Source: CAYPQL01 sp964412905
GTDB lineage: Bacteria > Patescibacteriota > Minisyncoccia > JAHIHE01 > JAGLIN01
Assembly (NCBI GenBank): GCA_964412905.1
Contig: CAYPQL010000064.1
Span: 1-5,127, forward strand
Length of the DNA stretch: 5,127 nt
Reading direction: 5' to 3'
The notes below the pieces were generated by a model. The model ran no database searches. It was not told the origin of the DNA and saw only the letters and a program-made list of their open reading frames with translations. Position numbers and translations under genes: made by a program. Shown here piece by piece: positions 1 through 3,704 of the stretch. The stretch's first letter is position 1. Every line of letters starts with the position of its first letter.

Positions 1-107
1 ACCTCTAGCCTTGTGAAATATATTAAGCTAAAACTTATAGCAAGACAGATTCTGATCCGCCAGCTGGCGGACAGAATGACATTCCTGCTCCGCCATAGTC
101 TCTCCGC
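1..107. repeat. Direct repeat copy A (palindrome-bearing intergenic repeat)
   Basis: Positions 1-55 are identical to 1286-1340, and 73-107 are identical to 1381-1415. Between these blocks copy A has only 17 nt where copy B has 40. The short insert holds the perfect palindrome TCCGCCAGCTGGCGGA (56-71). With its flanks ATTCTG (49-54) and CAGAAT (72-77) it forms one long hairpin with a single bulged base. The repeat may begin before the window. It lies downstream of the three-gene operon and runs into that operon's terminator. No function can be assigned. It resembles the small palindromic repeats common between genes of reduced bacteria. Confidence 0.9.
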
Positions 108-116
108 GAAAAAACC

Positions 117-141
117 AAAAATCCCCCGAATGAACGGGGGC
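117..141 (-). terminator. Rho-independent terminator of the DUF433-DUF5615-nucleotidyltransferase operon
   Basis: Read on the minus strand, a perfect 6-bp G/C stem (CCCCCG 123-128 with CGGGGG 135-140, 6-nt loop) is followed by ATTTTTGG and more T. It sits about 33 nt after the nucleotidyltransferase stop codon. On the plus strand the same hairpin is followed by CTTTTT (141-146), so it could stop transcription in both directions. It is the shortest of four related terminator copies in the window. Confidence 0.75.
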
Positions 142-173
142 TTTTTGCGCCGATTTGAAAGCCATCCGGAAAA

Positions 174-488
174 CTAAACTATTCTAATTCCTGTTTTTTT
201 TATTTCAGAAGCCATCGGATCGCATTCATCCTGAAAATCTTTCATCGTAAAACCGATTGGCTCAATTCTGGAATCAACTCCGATCGTATATTTCCATAAA
301 ATGTCTTCGTTTTTATTCCAGTCTTTTTTTAATTTATCTGAAATAACCGCCACATCAATATCGCTCCATTTATGAGCTTTGTTTTTAGCATAAGACCCAA
401 ACAAATAAATCGCGGAAAAAGGATATTTTTTTGCCCTTAGCTTTGTGGCATATTTTTGTACTATTTTTTTTACTTTATCTTTTGACAT
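174..488 (-). CDS. MNT-type nucleotidyltransferase domain protein
   Basis: This 104-residue protein has the minimal nucleotidyltransferase fold (NTP_transf_2). The signature GSYA (residues 31-34) is followed by SDID (42-45), giving the metal-binding D43 and D45. E76 in SRIEPIGF is the likely third carboxylate. The end (EIKKTGIRI) is typical of the short MNT proteins of prokaryotes. In the well-studied systems MNT proteins are antitoxins that modify a HEPN RNase toxin, and others are free-standing. No HEPN partner follows here: the next element is a terminator. The gene starts 18 nt after the DUF5615 stop codon with no promoter between, so it is the third gene of that operon. All visible catalytic residues are intact. 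The family is confident. The role, either extra antitoxin or orphan, is inference. Confidence 0.87.
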   Translation of the reverse strand: MSKDKVKKIVQKYATKLRAKKYPFSAIYLFGSYAKNKAHKWSDIDVAVISDKLKKDWNKNEDILWKYTIGVDSRIEPIGFTMKDFQDECDPMASEIKKTGIRIV

Positions 489-506
489 AGTTCTTTATGC
501 AGTTTT

Positions 507-860
507 TCATTTAATCCTGCGGATTCTGATATTTCTATCGTCTGCCACCGTAAAATTATTTTCAAGTCCGCCGCCGATATTTTCCAAAACATTTTCTAAA
601 ACACAAATAATATTTTTCTGCGATTCATCGGATAATCTCAGCAGAATTATTCCTTGGCAAGACATAAGGTCTCTGAAAATCAAATTGCAAAAATCTTTAT
701 CCAAAGTAACGACAATTCTCTTTTCCTTAAAAGCGATTTTCAATAAATCCCTGTCTTTGCTTCCTCTTAAATCATCTAAAACCGACTTGATGTCATATCC
801 CTGTTTTCTGAAGAAATTAACGGCTGTCCATCCTATGTTTTCATCAAAAAGAAATTTCAT
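507..860 (-). CDS. DUF5615 PIN-like toxin
   Basis: This 117-residue protein matches the DUF5615 (PIN-like, Mut7-C related) family from end to end. It opens with MKFLFDENIG, where D6 and E7 are the first acidic pair. SKDRD (34-38) and TLDKDF (52-57, with D54 and D56) follow as the remaining acidic sites. The closing FTVADDRNIRIRRI is the usual family tail. The family is predicted to be a ribonuclease toxin paired with DUF433 antitoxins. I chose the ATG at 860 because its ATGA overlaps the DUF433 stop by 4 nt, the classic sign of translational coupling, and because the family begins with MKFL. An ATG at 872 would add four residues inside the upstream gene and is less likely. Nothing appears broken. 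Nuclease activity is inferred from the family. Confidence 0.9.
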   Translation of the reverse strand: MKFLFDENIGWTAVNFFRKQGYDIKSVLDDLRGSKDRDLLKIAFKEKRIVVTLDKDFCNLIFRDLMSCQGIILLRLSDESQKNIICVLENVLENIGGGLENNFTVADDRNIRIRRIK

Positions 861-1109
861 AATTGAGCGCATTTAATTCCGCTTAATGGCATTATCCTTT
901 CTTCTTTAATAATCTTTTCGGCATACTCCAAAGCGGCGTAAATATCTTCATGTTTAAGATGCGGATATGCTTCTAAAATTTCATCCNNNNNNNNNNTGAG
1001 CAAGCAACCCTAAAACAAGCTCAACAGTAATTCTGGTGCCTTTGATTATTGGTTTTCCAACCATTATTTCCGGATCAACAATTATTCTGTCCTCATATTT
1101 ATTAATCAT
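857..1109 (-). CDS. DUF433 antitoxin, interrupted by an assembly gap
   Basis: The first half reads IIVDPEIMVGKPIIKGTRI, the DUF433 signature. After the gap come DEILEAYPHL and DIYAALEYAEKII, the rest of the helix-turn-helix-like domain. DUF433 proteins are predicted antitoxins and DNA-binding partners of DUF5615 toxins, and here the stop overlaps the toxin start by 4 nt. Ten N lie at 987-996. Taken literally they throw the second half out of frame, ending at once in TGA. With 9 or 12 bases the whole gene is open, and by family spacing 12 fits best. The start at 1109 is preceded by AAAATAT and lies 31 nt after the -10 box, as in the neighbouring genes. An upstream ATG at 1142 overlaps the -10 box and would not be in the transcript. 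I read the break as assembly, not mutation. Confidence 0.85.
987..996. other. Assembly gap of 10 N inside the DUF433 gene
   Basis: Ten unknown bases join two pieces that encode adjoining parts of one DUF433 domain. The frame on each side shows that the real length is 3n, so 10 is a placeholder. The codons before and after it (CAN, then NNG GAT) predict His or Gln before the gap and Asp after it. Confidence 0.95.
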
Positions 1110-1140
1110 ATATTTTATTTGGTTTTTTATTTCTGCTTTC

Positions 1141-1168
1141 ATTATACTGGATATGCCGGCGATGTCAA
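1141..1168 (-). promoter_or_regulatory. Sigma-70-type promoter of the DUF433-DUF5615-MNT operon
   Basis: Consensus TTGACA (1163-1168) and TATAAT (1141-1146) are separated by 16 nt on the minus strand. The expected transcript start is near 1134. That excludes the ATG at 1140-1142 and leaves a leader of about 25 nt before the ATG at 1109. The spacer TCGCCGGC... is shared with the promoter at 2585-2612. Confidence 0.87.
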
Positions 1169-1171
1169 TAA

Positions 1172-1239
1172 AAATAGAAATTGGGAATTAGAAACTGGAA
1201 ATTGGAAAACCCGTTGGCTCCATACTCCTGTGTGGAGCC
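1172..1239. repeat. A/T-rich tract with short hairpin
   Basis: A tract of near-repeats of GAAATTGGG (about 1176-1205) lies just upstream of the operon's -35 box. On the minus strand it is a pyrimidine-rich run. Related tracts occur at 3431-3474 and 4270-4290, also just upstream of promoters. It is followed by a hairpin, GGCTCCA (1216-1222) with TGGAGCC (1233-1239), resembling a shortened form of the arm of the palindromic element at 4360-4487. An upstream-element effect on the promoter is possible but not shown. Confidence 0.6.
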
Positions 1240-1248
1240 TGTTTGCGC

Positions 1249-1389
1249 TGTCATCCTGAATTTATTTCAGGATCTGTCGTCTGCAACCTCTAGCCTTGTG
1301 AAATATATTAAGCTAAAACTTATAGCAAGACAGATTCTGAAATCATGCCTCTGGCAGATCAGCCGCAGGCTGACAAGTTCAGAATGACA
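1249..1389. repeat. Palindromic element with hairpin ends (MITE-like)
   Basis: The left end (1249-1278) begins TGTCATCCTGAAT and ends ATTTCAGGATCTGTC, and folds on itself. The right end (1329-1389) is its imperfect inverted copy: GACAGATTCTGAAAT, a roughly 30-nt insertion with its own small hairpin (TCAGCC/GGCTGA), then TTCAGAATGACA. Between them lies the stretch shared with positions 1-43. There is no open reading frame. The structure, two inverted hairpins around a short core, recurs at 1849-1961 and 4360-4487. Mobilisation in trans by an outside transposase is one explanation, but no clear target duplication is seen. Confidence 0.65.
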
Positions 1390-1415
1390 TTCCTGCTCCG
1401 CCATAGTCTCTCCGC
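1286..1415. repeat. Direct repeat copy B
   Basis: This is the second copy of the repeat at 1-107, with 55 and 35 identical bases flanking a different 40-nt middle. Like copy A it is followed by a CCCG/CGGG terminator hairpin. The two copies bracket the DUF433-DUF5615-nucleotidyltransferase operon. Confidence 0.9.
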
Positions 1416-1419
1416 AAAC

Positions 1420-1445
1420 AAAAAGCTCCCGAGTTGAACGGGGGC
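1420..1445 (-). terminator. Terminator after the 60-residue antitoxin-like gene
   Basis: The minus strand reads GCCCCCG, a 7-nt loop, CGGGAGC (1425-1445, one G-T wobble pair), then TTTTTGTTTG. This is a good rho-independent terminator. It lies about 140 nt after the antitoxin stop codon, behind the conserved 3' module at 1446-1533. Confidence 0.75.
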
Positions 1446-1533
1446 GTTTTGCGCCGGGCGATCGCCTTTACCGCAATCCCAGACTGCCGATTTTAGCTTG
1501 CCTGCCGTAGGCATGGCTATCGGGAAAAACATT
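1446..1533 (-). repeat. Conserved 3' module upstream of the terminator hairpin
   Basis: On the minus strand this contains CGATAGCCATGCC, a small TGCC/GGCA hairpin, AAAATCGGCAGTC, GGGATTGCGG, the palindrome GGCGATCGCC (1457-1466), and CCGGCGCAAAA. Blocks of it recur in the same order at 2005-2085 and 3625-3712, each time between a stop codon and the same terminator hairpin. It is a mosaic, sharing some blocks with one copy and some with the other. Confidence 0.65.
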
Positions 1534-1538
1534 AAGGC

Positions 1539-1583
1539 TTATTTATAAACATCATGATTTCCAATATCAATAAAAAACACCAT
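1539..1583 (-). pseudogene. Possible remnant of a RelE-type toxin (C-terminal end only)
   Basis: A short frame, ATG then VFFIDIGNHDVYK and TAA, begins 4 nt after the stop codon of the antitoxin-like gene, where a toxin gene would start. The ending (I/V)xxIDIGxHDxYK resembles the last strand and tail of many RelE/ParE-superfamily toxins, which run 80-95 residues. The catalytic core is absent. The simplest reading is an internal deletion that joined the toxin's start codon to its last 13 codons. It could also be an unrelated micropeptide, because the match is short. There is no separate promoter. Confidence 0.5.
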
Positions 1584-1587
1584 AATT

Positions 1588-1770
1588 CTAAATTTTTTCA
1601 ATAAATTTATCAACGCTCATTTTTTTTACCTTTTTGTCCTTAAGGTTTTTTTCAGATTCAATCACTCTTATTAGCAAAGCCTGCCTTCTGAATTGTTCGT
1701 ATACTTCATTAAGAAGGTCATATTCCGATTTATAAATAGTGATTTTTTCCCTAGTATTCACAAAAGCCAT
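1588..1770 (-). CDS. Small antitoxin-like protein
   Basis: This 60-residue protein is rich in charged residues. The N-terminal part (EKITIYKSEYDLLNEVYEQF, residues 8-27) looks like the start of a small Phd/RelB-like antitoxin. The tail (SEKNLKDKKVKKMSVDKFIEKI) has the form of a flexible toxin-binding end. I do not recognise a precise family. It has its own promoter 32 nt upstream and the AAATATATG start context of this region. The frame immediately after it looks like the end of a RelE toxin (1539-1583), which supports the antitoxin reading and suggests an orphan left after its toxin was lost. Orphan antitoxins often stay as repressors, but no operator is evident beyond a 5-bp inverted repeat (CTATC/GATAG) in the promoter. 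Confidence 0.72.
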   Translation of the reverse strand: MAFVNTREKITIYKSEYDLLNEVYEQFRRQALLIRVIESEKNLKDKKVKKMSVDKFIEKI

Positions 1771-1802
1771 ATATTTTAAAAAATTTATTAATTTATAACT
1801 TT

Positions 1803-1830
1803 ATTCTATCAAACAGATAGTTTATGTCAA
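1803..1830 (-). promoter_or_regulatory. Promoter of the 60-residue antitoxin-like gene
   Basis: TTGACA (1825-1830) is followed after 16 nt by TAGAAT (1803-1808) on the minus strand, with 32 nt from there to the ATG. An inverted repeat CTATC-TGTTT-GATAG spans the spacer and the first bases of the -10 box. It could be an operator for autoregulation, which is inference only. Confidence 0.82.
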
Positions 1831-1848
1831 GAAAAATTATTATTACCG

Positions 1849-1961
1849 TCGTAGGGGCAGACCTGTGTGTCTGCCCCTAACACTCGTGTGTCTGCCCTGA
1901 ATGCGGAATTAATTCTATTTTGTCGCATTTTCAGGATAGACACACAGGTCTATCCCTACGA
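1849..1961. repeat. Palindromic element with hairpin ends (CGTAGGG family)
   Basis: Both outer ends read TCGTAGGG going inward. Each end is itself a hairpin: GGGGCAGAC/GTCTGCCCC (1854-1877) and GGATAGAC/GTCTATCC (1934-1955), both with a CTGTGT-type loop. The two arms differ by compensating changes (GGGGC/GCCCC against GGATA/TATCC), so pairing is kept while the sequence drifts. An inner inverted repeat (CCTGAATGCG with CGCATTTTCAGG) makes the whole 113 nt nearly one palindrome. It fills the space between the promoter at 1803-1830 and the terminator at 1981. It has no reading frame. Confidence 0.8.
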
Positions 1962-1980
1962 TTTTCACACATTCCCAACC

Positions 1981-2004
1981 AAAAACCCCCGAACAAACGG
2001 GGGC
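1981..2004 (-). terminator. Terminator after the coiled-coil protein gene
   Basis: A perfect 6-bp stem (CCCCCG 1986-1991 with CGGGGG 1998-2003, 6-nt loop) is followed on the minus strand by TTTTTGG. The plus strand also has CGTTTTTG after it. Twenty-eight bases (1977-2004) are identical to 3597-3624. Confidence 0.8.
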
Positions 2005-2085
2005 GTTTTTGTTTGTCGGGCGATTGCGATTAATCGCAATCCCAGATCTGTCTGCCGAAGGCATGGCTATCGAGAAATTATTTTA
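2005..2085 (-). repeat. Conserved 3' module with perfect 18-bp palindrome
   Basis: The module lies between the coiled-coil gene's stop codon and its terminator. It holds the perfect palindrome ATTGCGATTAATCGCAAT (2023-2040) and a TGCC/GGCA hairpin within CTGCCGAAGGCATGGC. The end nearest the gene has AAAATAATTTC. The palindrome recurs exactly at 3639-3656. Transcribed, it would be a structured 3' untranslated region of about 100 nt. Whether it protects the RNA, binds a protein or is a mobile repeat cannot be told. Confidence 0.7.
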
Positions 2086-2107
2086 AAATATTTTATATTA
2101 AAATCGC

Positions 2108-2551
2108 TTAACGCGCTCTTTCCAAAACTTCAACCCTCTTTTCCAATTCCACAAATTCAAAACGATAAGGAACTTCGTCCTGCCTTAATTTCATTTCTTC
2201 GTGCTCATGGGTATTGCTTTCAATTATGTCTTCTTGCCCTTGCTCCAAAGAATTCATGCGCTCGTCCATATGCTCAAATCCTTTTGCGGTCATCAAAGCT
2301 AAATTGTTAATAGCTGCTTCCAAGCGCTCATCAGATCTTTTAAACCCCGCTTCCATTTTTTCGTCGGCCAGCTTAAAACCTTTCTCCATTTTTTCATCAA
2401 ATGCTTTAAATCTATTATCTACTGCTTTAAAACCTTTCTCCATTTTTTCGTCGGCCAGCTTAAAACCTTTCTCCATAGATACTGCCAAAACATCAATTTT
2501 TTGGGACAGATCGCCAATTGTTGTTTCTTTTTTTTTCTTTTTTGTTGCCAT
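2108..2551 (-). CDS. Coiled-coil protein of 11-residue repeats
   Basis: This 147-residue protein is soluble and highly charged, with no signal peptide or membrane segment. After a lysine-rich start (MATKKKKKE) it has hendecad repeats of the form MEKGFKxxDEK at residues 26-36, 37-47, 55-65 and 66-76. A 7-residue unit (48-54) is inserted, and the pattern decays at 77-87, 88-98 and 99-109. The end (ELEKRVEVLERA) is a second coiled coil. Hendecads favour a right-handed or nearly straight coiled coil, so the protein is probably a homo-oligomer. Short proteins of this style are frequent in CPR genomes with no known function. It has its own promoter (33 nt from -10 to ATG), the AAATATATG start context and a terminator, so it is transcribed alone. 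The complementary strand is also open here but is only a shadow. Confidence 0.82.
   Translation of the reverse strand: MATKKKKKETTIGDLSQKIDVLAVSMEKGFKLADEKMEKGFKAVDNRFKAFDEKMEKGFKLADEKMEAGFKRSDERLEAAINNLALMTAKGFEHMDERMNSLEQGQEDIIESNTHEHEEMKLRQDEVPYRFEFVELEKRVEVLERAR
2352..2476. repeat. Direct DNA repeat inside the coiled-coil gene
   Basis: Thirty-eight bases at 2352-2389 recur exactly at 2439-2476. The 87-nt period equals 29 residues, that is 11 + 11 + 7. Identity at the DNA level, including synonymous positions, points to a recent duplication or conversion within the gene. Confidence 0.9.
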
Positions 2552-2584
2552 ATATTTATGTTAAATTTTATCAAGCGTAATTCC

Positions 2585-2612
2585 ATTATACTAAACCTGC
2601 CGGCGATGTCAA
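2585..2612 (-). promoter_or_regulatory. Promoter of the coiled-coil protein gene
   Basis: TTGACA (2607-2612), 16 nt, then TATAAT (2585-2590) on the minus strand, with 33 nt to the ATG. The spacer begins TCGCCGGCA and ends AG, as does the spacer of the promoter at 1141-1168. The two were probably copied from a common source. Confidence 0.87.
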
Positions 2613-2658
2613 ACGAAATATTGGTTTTTCAGAGTAGTTGAGCAGTTGCAACAAACCC

Positions 2659-2794
2659 TTATTTAAATCTATTTTTTATTTGAGTATGATTGCCTATATA
2701 AGCGATTATAATAGTTCTATCAATATGAGATAAATAAAATAGGAAGGTTTTTTTGAATAATCTTTTTAAATTTTGACTCTGCTAAAATTCTATA
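2659..2794 (-). pseudogene. Probable decayed RelE-type toxin after the Panacea gene
   Basis: Starting 10 nt after the Panacea stop, one frame reads YRILAESKFKKIIQKNLP (from 2794), like the N-terminal strand and helix of a RelE/ParE toxin but without a start codon. That frame stops at 2720-2722. A second frame, open from 2781, ends FLFYLSHIDRTIIIAYIGNH then TQIKNRFK and TAA (2659-2661), like the last strands and tail of the same fold. Together they give about 46 of the expected 85-95 residues. The middle, with the catalytic strand, is missing and the frame is shifted. A toxin next to a Panacea antitoxin is expected from that family. The match is by eye, and chance similarity in AT-rich DNA is possible. 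Confidence 0.5.
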
Positions 2795-2804
2795 GCCGTT
2801 AAAT

Positions 2805-3368
2805 TTACAATTCATATTCAACTAGTTTACTTTTATCGAAAGCCGGGAGATTCTTTTCGTTTATTTCCTGATCATTGTCATCATCGCAAAAGAACGCTTC
2901 AAGGCTGGCTAATTTTTTATTGATAATATTTCCCATTTTCTTTTCATTGTCAGTGGTAATTTTGTAAGAATCCGTGTTATGAGACAGTGAAATCAATTCG
3001 CTCTTGCTTAATTTCGAATACTTATCAATAATTGATTCAATAAAATCGGCAACATCCTTGGGAACAGCCGCTCTGGCGCCGGTTAATGGCCGCAACGCAA
3101 ACCCATTTATCGCAATTAGTTTTTCTTTTGCCATTTCTTTCAAAATCACATCATAGCTGTCAATTACCGGTCCATTGTCAATTGCCGCGTAATTTGCATC
3201 AGACAAATCTTTATTATTATAAAAAATATACGCAAATTCAACAAAAAAAGCTATTTTGTTTAATCGGATTTTATCGCTTTTTGCCGGTTCAATCCTGTTT
3301 AAAATATACAAAATAAAATCTTTTGTATTAAATACGAAATCCTTATTTTTTCCTTTGCTCTTGACCAT
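2805..3368 (-). CDS. Panacea (DUF4065, SocA-like) domain antitoxin
   Basis: This 187-residue protein has the Panacea fold. A first helix (NTKDFILYILNRI, 14-26) is followed by KIRLNKIAFFVEFAYIFY (33-50), which matches the family's KLQKLLYYA motif. DNGPVIDSYDVI (64-75) stands where the family has the YGPV motif. KYSKLSKSELISLSHNTDSYK (116-136) is the conserved late helix and H-x-x-x-x-aromatic segment. Panacea proteins neutralise many unrelated toxins encoded beside them, and some members act as proteolytic adaptors or phage-exclusion factors. A lysine-rich N-terminus and an acidic tail (CDDDNDQE) lie outside the domain. No intact toxin adjoins it, only a probable RelE remnant just downstream. 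It has its own promoter, 31 nt from -10 to ATG, but no terminator of the type used by the other cassettes. The family is confident. The antitoxin role is inferred. Confidence 0.85.
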   Translation of the reverse strand: MVKSKGKNKDFVFNTKDFILYILNRIEPAKSDKIRLNKIAFFVEFAYIFYNNKDLSDANYAAIDNGPVIDSYDVILKEMAKEKLIAINGFALRPLTGARAAVPKDVADFIESIIDKYSKLSKSELISLSHNTDSYKITTDNEKKMGNIINKKLASLEAFFCDDDNDQEINEKNLPAFDKSKLVEYEL

Positions 3369-3399
3369 ATATTTTAGTTTAGTTATTCCTTCTGTTTTT

Positions 3400-3427
3400 A
3401 TTATACGAGAATGCGGGACGGTGTCAA
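3400..3427 (-). promoter_or_regulatory. Promoter of the Panacea gene
   Basis: TTGACA (3422-3427), 16 nt, TATAAT (3400-3405) on the minus strand, and 31 nt to the ATG. An AGAAGGA in the leader is about 18 nt from the ATG, too far to serve as an ordinary ribosome-binding site. Confidence 0.87.
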
Positions 3428-3430
3428 GAT

Positions 3431-3591
3431 AATTGGGAAATTGGGAAATTAGAAACTAGAAATTGGGAAATTAAAATCCCCTCCTTGGAGGGGTGTCTGT
3501 ATCAACAGACGGGGTGGGTTTTAAAAATATCGCAGAAATATCATTTTGCCCGCTTTCCCGTCAGAGTTTTCCGATGAGAGACTCTGACGGG
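3431..3591. repeat. A/T tract followed by three stacked hairpins
   Basis: This fills most of the gene-free stretch between the Panacea promoter and the next terminator. It starts with repeats of GGGAAATT/AGAAACT (3431-3474). Then come the perfect palindrome CCCCTCC-TT-GGAGGGG (3478-3493), the hairpin GTCTGT-ATCA-ACAGAC (3495-3510) and a long hairpin with an 11-bp perfect stem, CCCGTCAGAGT (3557-3567) with ACTCTGACGGG (3581-3591). The A/T tract plus CCCCTCC hairpin recurs at 4270-4316, so this is a composite repeat. No gene is seen. Confidence 0.7.
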
Positions 3592-3600
3592 GCGGTAACC

Positions 3601-3624
3601 AAAAACCCCCGAACAAACGGGGGC
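3601..3624 (-). terminator. Terminator of the antitoxin-RelE operon
   Basis: CCCCCG (3606-3611), a 6-nt loop and CGGGGG (3618-3623), then TTTTTGGTT on the minus strand. It lies about 80 nt after the toxin stop. It is the same hairpin, loop and T tract as at 1981-2004. Confidence 0.8.
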
Positions 3625-3704
3625 TTTTGCGCCGGGCTATTGCGATTAATCGCAATCCCATGCTTGTCTGCCATTGCGCATGACTGCCGATTTTTACCGC
3701 GAAA
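3625..3704 (-). repeat. Conserved 3' module with perfect 18-bp palindrome
   Basis: The exact palindrome ATTGCGATTAATCGCAAT (3639-3656) is preceded on the minus strand by ATGGG and followed by AGCCCGGCGCAAAAG. Gene-proximal blocks AAAATAATTTC (starting within the last codon of the toxin) and AAAATCGGCAGTC are shared with the other modules. The stop codon of the toxin lies directly at the edge of the module. Confidence 0.7.

Noticed and set aside
861..872. Upstream ATG for the DUF5615 gene
   Set aside because: The ATG at 860 gives the 4-nt stop-start overlap and the family's usual MKFLxDEN beginning.
445..876. Plus-strand frame of 143 codons
   Set aside because: It is antisense to the DUF5615 and nucleotidyltransferase genes, has no family resemblance, and the minus strand carries clear conserved motifs.
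1181..1387. Plus-strand frame of 68 codons
   Set aside because: It lies wholly inside repeats (A/T tract, hairpins, direct repeat) whose sequence recurs elsewhere without an open frame.
1867..2310. Plus-strand frame across the palindromic element and terminator
   Set aside because: It runs through a terminator hairpin and structured repeats and has no protein-like composition.
2352..2476. CRISPR-like array
   Set aside because: Only two exact copies are present and they are in frame inside a coding gene as protein repeats.
2214..2564. Plus-strand frame rich in Ser, Phe and Lys
   Set aside because: It mirrors the repeats of the coiled-coil gene on the opposite strand. Its periodic look comes from those repeats.
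3557..3591. tRNA or other known structured RNA gene at the long hairpin
   Set aside because: It is a single stem of 11 bp with no cloverleaf or conserved RNA motif, and is better explained as an intergenic palindromic repeat.
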